DNA of 21,986 nt from Coptodactyla brooksi. Lineage: Eukaryota; Arthropoda; Insecta; Coleoptera; Scarabaeidae. The notes under the pieces are model-generated. The model saw only the letters and a list, made by a program, of their open reading frames with translations. It was not told where the DNA came from and did not search any database. The translations under genes were made by a program, and so were the position numbers. Positions 9,001-17,608 of the stretch are shown here, piece by piece. The number at the start of each line of letters is the position of its first letter. Positions within the stretch are counted from its first letter, which is position 1. The DNA lies in the NCBI GenBank assembly GCA_033557675.1, contig JAWQRM010000502.1:1-21986 (forward strand). Reading direction: 5' to 3'.

Positions 9001-10577
9001 TTTATTGTGTCAAATTACATTGGAAACAAAAAAGATATATAGATATCAAGATGTGGCCTGTTTTTTTCATTTCTATGCATTTACATGCCTAAAGTCAATA
9101 TTTTACACAATACAAAATTGATTGTACTTGATCCAACTGCACTCATAATAGTAAGGCCTGCGGACATAACACCAGACAAACGTTCATTCAGTAAAACAAA
9201 TGCCTGATTCCATTGCATGTAGCAAGAATCGGTCCCTGGTAGTACACAGCTTCTCATTAACTGCACAATGTGGATTGAGATCACAATTTTCAAATATTGG
9301 TCCCAATATTAGTTGTTAACACTTACAAAGTTTAGTGTAAAGCTGAACGCGACACCCTAGTGATGAAGGGATGAAGGGCATTGCATGGAACCATTTCAAA
9401 TATTGCATTGTTCGAATGGAACATTGTTTTCGTGAAGCGGTCACTGTTATAGCATTGTAATCATTTTTTCTACCTCTACCTTCAATAACAGCTTACTTCA
9501 TCGGTTGTGCTGCCACTTTAAGATTGCTTCATTATGATGAGCTCTAGCATTATTTCGAAATTAAGTGGCATTGAAAGTTCTTCCTCTTTCTTCCACAATT
9601 TATTGTATTTTAGTCAGCAATCTTCATCAATGGGATTATACTATTCCAGTTAGGAAAGTTAAACAATGTCACCACTAAACCAAATTAGCATCATCAGGAG
9701 TGATGAAAGCTTGATTAAGGAAATGTGTGTCAAGCATTAATTTTTCTGTTTTGGTGTAATGGTGACATTGTTTAACTTTGTTACTAAGCCAAGGTTCCAA
9801 AATTCACAATTTTACTGTTTTAGTTATCTAAGCCTATAAACTTATTTTGGTAGGTATAGGTTTTGTACTCTATTATTATTTTCAAGGCAAAAAGCAAAAC
9901 TTATGGAAATGAGAAAAGACATTAATTTACCAAAGAAATCGACCAAACCTAGAGTAAAATGTCCGAAATGTTGTATGCCACGGAACCAAGGTTTAGCAGA
10001 ATATAGATTGCAAAGAAATAAAATTGGAAGATTTTATAAAAAGTTGAAAATGCAAGTTGATAGAGGGGAAATATTGACAAAATACCAAGAAAAATATTTG
10101 AAGAAGAAGAAATATAACTGTGAACAAATATTGGTAAGAGCATATTTATATCTGTGACAAGAAAATATGTATCATATTTGATTAAAGGAAATACGCTGCA
10201 GAGTATGTAACCACAAAGTAAGAGAAGACATCAAGAAACCTGAGATTATAAGGAAGAAAAACCACATAAAGGCTGATCAAAGGAGTAAAGCTGAGAAAGA
10301 AGAAGTAAAACTGAACACGAAAAGTAAAAAACATAAGCATAATAACAGTAAACAGAAATGCAAAGCAAATACGGGAAAGAATGTTTTAAATAACACATCT
10401 AATAAGAAAAAATTGCTTAAAAGTAACATAAGAAATAAAAATTTTGAAGACCTGCCCAAAAAAATTCTATCCTTTAAGGGTAATAATAAGAAAATAAATA
10501 AAATGAATGCATTGTTAGGTTCAGCTTGTAAAATTAAGAATACAAGTTTAAAGGATTTTATAAAAAGTGTAACATAA
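6100..10577 (+). CDS. C18orf21/UPF0711-family zinc-ribbon protein (RPP21/Rpr2/Snm1-like), three exons
   Basis: The exons are 6100-6203, 9887-10133 and 10188-10577. Introns are GT-AG: donor GTAAGT at 6204, acceptor TTTTCAAG ending 9886, donor GTAAGAG at 10134, acceptor ATTAAAG ending 10187. Joined, they give 741 nt, or 246 aa plus TAA, with no stop. The N-terminus (STVKYLYAIDEFL) predicts a helix like that of RPP21. Cys60/Cys63 (VKCPKCC) and Cys121/Cys124 (IRCRVCNHKV) form a four-Cys zinc ribbon, separated by a lysine-rich loop as long as in human C18orf21. A basic, probably disordered tail ends in SLKDFIKSVT, resembling the conserved C-terminus. The family is related to Snm1/RPP21, and I recall C18orf21 being reported as an RNase MRP subunit, so a nucleolar role in rRNA processing is likely. 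The ATG context AAGAAATGG is good. Intron 2, at 54 nt, is short even for insects. Confidence 0.82.
6433..6560 (-). mobile_element. tRNA-derived SINE, copy 1 (minus strand)
   Basis: On the minus strand this reads a tRNA-like head with a B-box-like AGCTTCGAATGC, preceded by ATTATGAAAGCAAAAGGTC. The tail is AGGTCAATTTATTTTCTTG then TTTCGATAAAA. It aligns closely with 6745-6858 on the plus strand (shared AGCARAAGGTC, TGCTCRG, AGGTCA, TTCTTGTTTC). A pol III promoter-like head plus a shared unrelated tail, in two dispersed copies, indicates a SINE. Its ends are approximate. Confidence 0.6.
6745..6858 (+). mobile_element. tRNA-derived SINE, copy 2 (plus strand)
   Basis: The head ACTCAGCAGTTAAAGCACTT is a clear A-box region of a tRNA gene (compare CTCAGTNGGTTAGAGCACTT). 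CAGTTTTGAAACTTG is in the B-box position, followed by AGGTCATTTTATTCTTG and TTTCATTAAAA. It is the inverted partner of the copy at 6433-6560, about 185 bp away, so an intronic transcript through both could fold back. Confidence 0.62.
6989..7048. repeat. 26-bp-arm hairpin in intron 1
   Basis: The arm TAGGTTGCAAAAGATCATAA...CCCA (6989-7014) pairs with 7023-7048 around an 8-base loop with two mismatches. A related but imperfect hairpin (GGGTTTTTTATTAC / GTAATAAAACCC) lies at 7637-7673. Either could be a small foldback element or a precursor-like hairpin. Confidence 0.75.
7142..7289. repeat. direct repeat flanking an AT-rich microsatellite
   Basis: TTTTTATAATCTATTGCTT (7142-7160) and TTTTTATAATCTATTACTT (7271-7289) are 129 bp apart, each followed by a variant of CAGGTAAAGA (about 7249 and 7307). 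Between them is an ATTACTATT/ATTATT-rich microsatellite at about 7166-7230. This looks like a local duplication followed by slippage. Confidence 0.6.
7637..7673. repeat. imperfect hairpin related to the one at 6989
   Basis: GGGTTTTTTATTAC (7637-7650) faces GTAATAAAACCC (7662-7673) with two extra T in the first arm. Nearby ATAAAACCC and AAACTGGG words echo those of the 6989-7048 hairpin, so the two may share an origin. Confidence 0.5.
7950..8281 (-). pseudogene. Tigger/pogo transposase C-terminal relic
   Basis: Read on the minus strand with several frame changes, this gives DPSLIGAMKNLYPR, then ILYIIKDTIFTLSNAWNEV, VTIVKKAFYTIM, NENSILPYDREEDIM and INEDEVIRWLQYN. These are the order and motifs of the C-terminal region of pogo/Tigger/jerky-type transposases (Ser-Trp-x-x-V, then an acidic stretch, then a D/E-x-x-I/V-x-x-W-L motif). 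No catalytic core remains. It is a different, older copy than the Tigger at 12456. A 17-bp word (TACTGAAGCCATCTTAC/T) is repeated at about 7931 and 7963. Confidence 0.6.
8575..8960 (-). pseudogene. DD41D mariner-like transposase relic, reverse orientation
   Basis: On the minus strand the motifs in order are IIVWCRFWAG, YFFENEAG (after a frameshift), then FAGHVISHFGN, NWPA, SCNLTSLNLYLWGHVKEKLY and FVKRM. This is the same family as the copy at 1-486 (NWPARSCDITPLDFFLWG there). Here the catalytic Asp codons have become Asn, and the block with the second Asp is deleted. It lies in intron 1 of the zinc-ribbon gene, opposite to the gene. Confidence 0.72.
8985..9030 (-). mobile_element. possible 3' tail of a non-LTR retrotransposon
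   Basis: AATAATAATAATATTCTTTATTG reads on the minus strand as an AATAAAGAATATTATT end with an ATT repeat tail, a common LINE 3' end in insects. No reverse transcriptase motif is visible upstream of it (9030-9300 on the minus strand), so only the tail is proposed. Confidence 0.35.
9655..9779. repeat. 30-bp inverted repeats around a 65-bp spacer (MITE-like)
   Basis: AAAGTTAAACAATGTCACCA... (9655-9684) is matched in reverse complement at 9750-9779 with two mismatches. The 125-bp structure lies about 110 bp before the exon 2 acceptor. No clear target duplication is seen. Confidence 0.65.
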
Positions 10578-10717
10578 TATTTATATGTTTGTACTATTTA
10601 TTTGCATATTTTAAATATAAATTCAAACTATAAATGAGGGGTTTTCCATCATTAATGACCATAGGAACTAATATCATTGCGTTCTGCTGAAGGATCTACA
10701 TTTTATCTTGGCATTGT

Positions 10718-10723
10718 AATAAA
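10718..10723 (+). promoter_or_regulatory. candidate polyadenylation signal of the zinc-ribbon gene
   Basis: This is the first canonical AATAAA downstream of the stop codon at 10575-10577, implying a 3' UTR of about 160 nt. An AATATA-type variant lies nearer the stop, so the choice is uncertain. Confidence 0.4.
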
Positions 10724-10729
10724 TATCCA

Positions 10730-12455
10730 GTATTAAATTTGGAGTTCTATGATATAAGATAAATCGATTCGACACAAGTCGTTTCTTGCTGGCAAAGTCG
10801 TTTGCTTGCTGGGAAAATCACTGCATTGATAGTTTTCTCTGCAGATCCACTCATCAGAAATCGACGCCCTCTCTAGTAACGTGGGAGAATATGCAAATAT
10901 TGAAATCAATGTACAATAGAGTAGTACAAAAGCTGATATTTCAAGTTATTTTAAATATATGTATAATATACATCCAGATATATATGTAGTGTTTGTATTT
11001 ACTATTTAGATTATATTAATAATCATAGTTAAAATTTGAATTGCAATATAAAAATATTTAGACGCTACGACGGGAACTGTTATTTATAAAATAAAATAAA
11101 TTGAATCAATAGTTAGCACAAAAGCACGAGTCAATGATTCTCAAAGAAGACCTGTTAAAATTTGATTTGTCATATAAAAATATTTGTCTGTTACCGCGTG
11201 AATTGTTATTTACAATTTTATTTTCATTATAACTAAGAAATGTTAAAATAAAAAGGAATCCGTTTAGTAATCTGATTTATAAAATAAAATGAATTGAACC
11301 AGTAGTTAACACAAAAGCACTGAAATTGTTGATCCTTAAATAAAATATGTTGGAAAACCAAAAGATTGAAATATCGCCAGATAGTTTTTGACATTTTGAA
11401 TAGTTTCGAAACTGTGTTCGATTAACTGAAGATAACCAATTATGTTCCAGAATTTGTTTTTAATAAAGTGGCTTTAAAGTTAGTTGAGGATGATTAAGTA
11501 CATTTCAAGTACAACTTGGCATGCAAATCCTAATTATTACTAGAGAAAAGTTTTGTTCACTGTTGTGGATGAGAAGATTGAGCAACTTGTTTCAAAAATT
11601 TCTTCCGCATAAAACATACATCGTCTTAGAAGAACAAAAGGCTTTAGGAAGAAAATCACTGAAAGATTGAATATTTACATCTTTCTCCAGTAGTTCTCGA
11701 ATACTTGAACTGAAGCTATTGGTCGTAGGAAAAACCCTACCCCAGTCCATTCAATAACATTTATCTTTTAGTTGCTTATAAATACCAAAACAAGGCTTTG
11801 GTAAAAAATGTGCTTTATAACTTTGTTCCCGAAATCATCGTCACTATGTCATCATCAATCATCGTCAACATTACTACAACTGTATTAGAGGAAACTGTCA
11901 TGTGACTTTTTTCCTATAAGATCATAATTCTAATCACAAACTTATGCCTGTCCAGAGATACCTTGGCTTCTAGGGTTAAAATATTGTTCAGTAGATTGTA
12001 TGGAGTATACCACTTAAAGCTTCATCTATCTGGTTGTCTTATTCATTTCTTTGCCAAACTGTTAGAATGTTTTCTCAGTCAGGCATTTGTTATTATCTGG
12101 AGGATTTTTATTGAAACATCTCCAATATCTCAATATTAAACCTGAATGTGATACAATAATAGGATGTCATAACTCCAGTTTGTTTCACAACTTTATTTTC
12201 TATTTATAGTTTTTATTTTCTCCTAATTAGCCAGTATAGCCTGTTGTTCTTGAGGTGTAACTGTTTCCTCTTGGTAAATATGTACTTTTTCCATATCTGC
12301 AATCCAGGAATATTCATTGTTTCATTCCTGTTAATACAGTTGTTTATTTTTGGTGATACTCGAGGACTTGGTGGTTTGTGAATGTAATTTGGATCGATTT
12401 AATTTCATTTGCCCATAAGCGCCGTTATTTTAACCGTATTTGTATTTTATCAATA
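10730..12455. other. 1.7-kb intergenic stretch, repeats but no supported gene
   Basis: The only clear structure is the direct repeat at 11028-11320. A minus-strand segment near 12230-12320 reads NEYSWIADMEKVHIYQEETV but is only about 30 codons long. I see nothing else I can name. Confidence 0.5.
11028..11320. repeat. diverged tandem direct repeat, second copy interrupted
   Basis: Copy 1 (11028-11127) starts GTTAAAATTTGAATTG and ends AGTTAGCACAAAAGCAC. Copy 2 starts GTTAAAATTTGATTTG at 11154, breaks near 11216, and resumes at 11277 to end AGTTAACACAAAAGCAC at 11320. About 60 bp (11217-11276) separates the halves of copy 2, so a short insertion followed the duplication. Confidence 0.65.
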
Positions 12456-14618
12456 CAGTAGAACCTCGATTTTCCGTCCTTCGGTTAACCGTTTGGCCCA
12501 TTAACCGTCATCATCTACAATTTTTTTTCACGATATACCACGAATGTTTGAACAAAAGAAAGCAAAGTGAAATTACGCCGGGTACCTTGTGCGATACTAC
12601 TTTCCCTGTTAACTCCCCTTCTTTGTCGTATAAGAAAGAAAGTGTAAGAAACAATTTTGTCGTTACGGTTTGTATCTTGTCGCTGTTGAACTCTTGAAAA
12701 CAGCCTAAACTTTTGCGTTTGCCGCTGAGCGCGACAGCCAATCAGAGTGTAAAAAAATGTTGGCGCCCGACGGAATCGATACACATGAGCTTAGTGTTCA
12801 GATTGTAAGACAGTTATACTGTACTATTTATCGAATATTGTCTCGACTACGAATTATACCACTAAACATGTTGAGTGCAAAAAGAAAACGCGTTGTGCTT
12901 AATATTGAAAGCAAAGTAAATATTATAGAACGATATGCTAATGATGAACAAGTATCGAGTTTAGCAGCTGAATATGGAGAATGCCTTATGACAGTGCGTG
13001 ATATCATAAAAAACAAAGACAAGCTACTGCAATTTGCTACGAGTTCTGATAGTTTTGGCGAACTTAAGAAAAGGAAGACAGCGAAAGAGTGAAAACTGAA
13101 AACTTTGGATTTGACTCTATTCACCTGGTTCCAGCAGAAATACAGTGAAGGTGTTCCGATTAGTGAGAATATGATCAGCAAACAAGCACAAATATTTCAC
13201 GAAAAACTAAATCTTCCAGGATCTTTTGTAGCCTCTAATGGATGGCTTCAACGATTTAAAGGAAGACATGGAATTCGGGAGATTCAAATTCAGGGTGGAA
13301 AGCTTAGCGGCGATACTGATGCTGTAGAACTTTTTAAAAAAGAATTTGAACAGATTGTTGAAAGGTATCAATTAACACCAAGTCAGATATACAATGCCGA
13401 CAAAACTCGACTTAACTGGAAGTGTCTACCAACGAAGACACTTGCAGCTGCATCAGAAAGATCTGCTCCAGGATATAAGTCGAATAAGGAGCGCATTACC
13501 ATTCTGTGTTGTGTAAATTCTAGTGGGGAGCACAAACTGAAGCTTATAACAATTGGCAAAGCTAAAAATCCACGATCTTTCAAAGGAACCGAAGTAAAGT
13601 TTTTACCTGTCAATTATTACAATAATAAATCGGCGTGGATGACGCAAGACATTTTTAAAAATTGGTTTCATTCTAAATGTGTACCAAAAGTTAGTGAATT
13701 TCTGAAATTGAAAGGTTTAGTGCAGAAAGCTGTACTGTTCGTGGACAATGCCCCCTCTCAACCCCTTCAAAGTGAGTTGAAATCGGCTGATGGAAATGTC
13801 TTCATTTCATATTTGCCACCAAATGTGACGTCACTCATTCAACCCATGGATCAGGATGTCATAGTCATGATGAAACGACATTACAGAAGAGAACTGCTAA
13901 GTTTCCTGTTAAATGAGGACAGTGGAATAGCAGAATTCTGGAAAAAAATGAATATTAAGGAAGCCCTGTACTTGGTACACAAGTCGTGGAACATAGGTTC
14001 ACACCAAAATATAATACGATCGTGGAGAAAATTATACGTAGGCCTAGAAATGGATGTTGATGCTAACCCATTTTGTGGATTTGAAGAGAAGGGAGACGAT
14101 CAATTTTTGAAAGAAATGAAGGAGCTGATTGGGAAAGAAGCTCAGTTTGACGAGGTTGATGAAGAAAACATCAAACAGTGGCTGGAAAATGATGTGGAAA
14201 TTCTCGGGCACAAAATAAGCAGCGAAGATGAAATTATTGCGGGGTCTTTAAGCGAGACTACAACTGGTTTGGACGAGAACAGCGAAGCGTAGGCGGTACA
14301 AGACGAGATAGTGTCGTCAGTTTGTGTTCCTTTACAAACGGCGTTGGAATCAACTGATTTGTTGTTACGATTCATAAAACATAAATAAAAAATTAAATGT
14401 AGCTAAAGTTCAGAAGCAAGTTACAGACTTCTTTAAAAAGAACAATCAATGAATACTTACAGTGCTTACAGACCCACTATGCACTTGTTTATAATAGGCT
14501 AGCTACCTTACTAATTATGTATACAATACAGGTATTCAAAGTAAATGGATAATCCGTCATTTTCGAATAACCATCACCCTCTTCCCCTCCATTACAATGG
14601 ATAATCGAGGTTCTACTG
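12456..14618 (+). mobile_element. nearly complete Tigger/pogo element
   Basis: The left end is CAGTAGAACCTCGATTTTCC (12456-12475). The right end is GGATAATCGAGGTTCTACTG (14599-14618), its reverse complement with one mismatch in 20 bp. This is the classic Tigger terminal repeat. A TA precedes the left end as expected, but CG follows the right end instead of TA. At 2.16 kb it is full length for the family, with the transposase inside. Confidence 0.92.
12868..14292 (+). pseudogene. Tigger transposase, one early in-frame stop
   Basis: The start is the ATG of MLSAKRKRV at 12868. The frame runs 474 codons to TAG at 14290-14292, with a single internal TGA at 13090-13092. Residues 4-55 are a psq/CENP-B N-terminal helix-turn-helix, and about 80-150 a CENP-B-type second DNA-binding domain (WLQRFKGRHGI). 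The DDE_1 core follows, with Asp178 in NADKTRLNW, Asp293 in FVDNAPSQP and Asp328 in IQPMDQDV. All three catalytic Asp are present, but the usual NADETG is NADKTR. Relics of the normal tail continue past 14292 (LLLRFIKHK; VQKQVTDFFKKNNQ, ending in a stop at 14450-14452), so the TAG and a frameshift there are also lesions. It is a recently dead copy. Confidence 0.9.
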
Positions 14619-14911
14619 CGTTTGATTGCTAGCAGGAAGACATTCCACTTGGATCTTCATGCGACGATAATGAAGTAATATCGGCGTAGGTCACGGTAGT
14701 GATGTCATAGGATGGTGGCAGATTAACTGTGAATATCAGATACAGCACGGGTGCAAGGTAATTACCATCTATTGTAGTAATGGTTTAATCTAAACCGTCT
14801 TCATGACATAAAATTGCACTCCACTTTTGTAACCAGTGGGCTGAAATATCATACTGATTATAAAAACTAATCACAAATACAAAATTTTGGTCAATTCAAT
14901 AAGCAGAAAAG
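14619..14911. other. short gene-free stretch between the Tigger and LINE elements
   Basis: There is no supported gene. It has a few CpG-containing words near 14650-14720 and a small imperfect hairpin near 14761-14783 (ATTACCATC...GTAATGG). Confidence 0.45.
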
Positions 14912-14959
14912 TTACTTACTTAATCCTTGTGCCTTTCTATCCTTGTGAGTGTATTATAT

Positions 14960-16360
14960 CTGTTTTTTACATATTTTCCTCTATCTCACTCTATCCTGCG
15001 TGACTTGCTGTACTTCCTCCCACTTTAATTCTCTACTGTTTACCGCATTCCTTACGTCCTCCAGCCATGTTTTCCTGGGTCTGCTTCTCCTCTTCCCCCT
15101 GCTCCTGGCTTCAAACACTTGTCTGACTATCCTTTCCTCCGGAATCCTTTTCACATGGCCGTACTATCCCAATTGCGCTTCGTCAATTTTTTCTACTATG
15201 GGTGTTAGCTTCAAATTTTCTCTAAATGTTGCGTTCTTAGTCTTGTCCATACTTATTTTGTCTTCCATTTTTCTTATAAATCTCATTTCTGTAGCTATTA
15301 TCTTTTTTTATGTTTTTCTCTCATTGTCCATGTTTCTCCTCCGTATAAAAGTATCGGTACTGCCACTTTCCTGAATACTTTGAATCAAATTTCTTTCGGA
15401 ATCTTTTTCTTTCTAAGAACTGTACTCGTTATACTGTTAAACATTTTCCTCCTGCTGTTCTTCTCTCTACTACTTCCTCGTCTATTCTTCCATCTTCTGT
15501 CAACATGGATTCCAAATAATTTCTGTACTTGGTCTAATTTTTCCTCGTCTATTTTTATTGTATGTTGCCCTTGCTTTCTTCCTATTATAGTCTTTGTCTT
15601 TTCTTTGTTGATACACATATTCACTTTCATAAGGACTTCCTTGTGTACTTATTCGCATATATATATATATATATTCACATTCAGTGTTTTTGCATTTTTT
15701 ACGATATAGAACGATATGCTAACCATATCGTCTGCATAGCACATCTCTGATATTTTTATCTTTTTAATTTTCCAATAGCCCAGCTCATATGATCTTACCC
15801 CTTTCTTCTTTGCTTCCTTTATTGCTTCATCCAGGACCAATGGAAAAAACAGAGGACTCAGAATGTACCCCTGTCTCAATCCTATACTTATTTCAAACCT
15901 ATCAGAGCTGTTTATATATGTGAGTCTTTATATAGACTTTGCACTCTCTTTATTAATATTTCTGGTATTACTCTATTTCCCATATGTTTTCTCTCTTAAT
16001 CCTGTCAAAGGCTTCTTGTAGATCTATAAAACCTAAATGGACCTCTTTATCCTCTTTTAGTGCCTTTTCCCCTACCTGCCTCATAATAAAAATTGCATCA
16101 TTTTTGAATCTTCCTGCGTGAAAACCAAACTGTGGATCTTCTAATGTTTGTTCTAGTTTGTTTCTCAGTCTTCTTTCTAATATTTTACTGTATATTTTTG
16201 ACACTGTGCTCGTTAAAGTTATCCCTCTATAATTTTTACAATCTTTTGTGTGCTTTCTTATATACAGGCGTTATAATGCCTGTTGTCTAATCTTTAAGTG
16301 CTTTGTCCTTCATTAACATGTTCATTATGTTTTCAAGTTCCTCTATAGGTATATCTGGGA
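14960..16360 (-). pseudogene. LINE ORF2 (reverse transcriptase) without endonuclease, decayed
   Basis: The minus-strand reading begins PIEELENIMNMLMKDKALKD, then GIITPVYKK and NYRGITLTSTVSKIYSKILE. It continues with FGFHAGRFKNDAIFIMRQ, FIDLQEAFDR (first catalytic Asp), SSDRFEISIGLRQG, and LSPLFFPLVLDEAIKEA. ISEMCYADDMVSI contains the YADD catalytic box at about 15712. An AT-dinucleotide run at about 15657-15674 follows. After it come MKVNMCINKEKTK, VPILLYGGETWTMREK, then HVKRIPEERIVRQVFEARSR and RELKWEEVQQVTQDR. This is a normal insect LINE ORF2 from just before the RT to the C-terminus, with frameshifts and stops. The roughly 200-residue endonuclease that should precede it is missing. Confidence 0.82.
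15657..15674. repeat. AT dinucleotide microsatellite within the RT relic
   Basis: A run of alternating A and T lies between the YADD box and the MKVNMCINKEK segment of ORF2. It probably expanded after the element died. Confidence 0.75.
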
Positions 16361-16373
16361 GATATACCCATAG
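16343..16373. repeat. hairpin at the ORF1-ORF2 junction of the LINE
   Basis: CTATAGGTATATCT (16343-16356) faces AGATATACCCATAG (16360-16373) around GGG, with one mismatch over 14 bp. It lies just where the endonuclease domain is missing. Confidence 0.7.
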
Positions 16374-16395
16374 AGAAATATCTTTTCGTCATGTC

Positions 16396-17608
16396 TCAAT
16401 CACTCTCGTTATACTCCTTTCCCTCAATCGTGATTTTTCCATATTCCATCCTAACTCCCCTTCCATTCCCTCTCTCATATTCTGCTATCTGTTTCAATTT
16501 TTTCTGAATTATACATTCATCTTTTGTTAAATCGTTGTTTATATAAACTCTTTTAGGCTTCTTAATTTGTTTTTATTCTTCACCGCTTCTTTATCCTTTG
16601 TATTTTCTAATTCGATTTTAAATGCTATCTCTCTTATCTTTATGGCCTCTTTAATATGAACTTTTGCGTCCATATGTCTCTCCATAAAATTTCCCATTTG
16701 TAAACCAATATTTGAATGGTTTTCGGGTTCAAATTTCACTCTCGATATTATAATATTGTTCTTTATGAAATCTTCTGTTAATTCGTTGTTATATAGACTC
16801 TCTCTTTTAGGTTTCTTAATTTGTTCTTATTCTTCACCGCTTCTTTATCCTTTGTATTTTCTAATTCGATTTTAAATCCTATCTTTTCTATCTTTATGGC
16901 CTCTTTAATATGAACTTTTGTGTGCATATGTCTCTACATAAAATTTCCCATTTTCCCATTTGTAAACCAATATTTGAATTGTTTTCTGGTTCAACTTTCA
17001 CTCCCGATATTATAATATTGTTCTTTATGAAATCTTTTGTTAATTCGTTGTTTATATATACTCTCTCTTTTAGGCTTCTTAATTTGTTTTTATTCTTAAC
17101 CACTTCTTTATCCTTTGTATTTTCCAATTCAATTTTGAATGGTGTCTCTCCTATCTTTATGGCCTCTTTAATATGAACTTTTGTATCCATATGTCTCTTC
17201 ATAAAATTTCCCACTTGTAAACCAATATTTGAATTGTTTTCTGGTTCAAATTTCACTCCCAATATTACAATATTGTTCTTTTGAAATGCCTTTGCAATCT
17301 ATTCATTTTTAGTTCGATTTTATTCATATTTTCTTTCAATCTCCTATTTTCTTCTTTCAACGTAGAATGATGCGTTTTCTTAACTTCTTTATTTTATGCT
17401 GGTATAACTTCTGATCCTGTTTCATTTCCTTTACATACCCCATTAGTTCTCTGATCATCTTCGCTAAATTATTCATCCTACCTGAATCCTCTTCCTTTTC
17501 TTTCTGTGGAGTTTTTATCCGTTTCTTACTCTTAGATGTTCCCACCGGATCTTCTTGTTCTCTATACCTTTTTGCCTTTGGATCCTCGAACGTATAATCG
17601 CTGTCCAT
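16396..17608 (-). pseudogene. LINE ORF1 with triplicated RRM-like domain
   Basis: The first ATG is at 17608 (MDSDYTFEDPKAKRYREQ) and a stop lies at 16396-16398. After a basic region (KSKKRIKTPQKEK) comes a charged coiled-coil segment (MIRELMGYVKEMKQDQ). Three copies of an RRM-like ORF1p domain follow, each reading NNI(I/V)I(S/L)GVK, GLQ(M/V)GNF, KVHIKEAIKI, FKIELENTKDKE and KNKNKLRSLKE. They are followed by the C-terminal domain (NNDLTKDECIIQKKLKQIA, EYGKITIEGKEYN). Usual ORF1 proteins have one RRM. Copy 2 carries an 8-bp duplication and copy 3 a 1-bp loss, which break the frame. ORF1 protein normally binds the element's own RNA. Confidence 0.8.
16555..17284 (-). repeat. three tandem 255-bp repeats encoding the ORF1 RRM
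   Basis: The units start at the same word (AGGCTTCTTAATTTG or variant, plus-strand coordinates) at 16555, 16809 and 17072. Spacings are 254 and 263. The 254 is explained by one missing T (GTTGTTATA against GTTGTTTATA), and the 263 by a tandem 8-bp CCCATTTT duplication near 16945-16960. The ancestral unit is therefore 255 bp, or 85 codons in frame. Confidence 0.88.

Larger units (their letters stand above)
14912..17608 (-). mobile_element. rearranged non-LTR retrotransposon (LINE), reverse orientation
   Basis: On the minus strand the order is ORF1 (coiled coil, three RRM-like repeats, C-terminal domain), then reverse transcriptase, then a long ORF2 C-terminus, then a 3' end with a TAAG-type repeat (GGATTAAGTAAGTAAC) at 14911-14926. 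The apurinic endonuclease domain that should begin ORF2 is absent. The 5' end is set at the first ATG of ORF1 and may extend a little further. The ORF1 type (coiled coil plus RRM) suggests an L1-like or related clade, which I cannot fix further. Confidence 0.82.

Noticed and set aside
9081..9293. Minus-strand 70-codon frame
   Set aside because: It looks at first like a membrane protein C-terminus, but it lies next to a LINE-like tail and shows no recognisable motif.
10277..10459. Minus-strand hydrophobic frame
   Set aside because: It is the antisense shadow of the lysine-rich exon 3 of the zinc-ribbon gene.
12225..12350. Minus-strand NEYSWIADMEKVHIYQEETV segment
   Set aside because: It is about 30 codons between stops, without supporting splice sites or a family match.
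14949..15709. Long hydrophobic plus-strand frames resembling membrane proteins
   Set aside because: They are antisense to LINE ORF2. The lysine- and glutamate-rich coding on the minus strand mirrors as Phe/Leu/Ser-rich frames on the plus strand.
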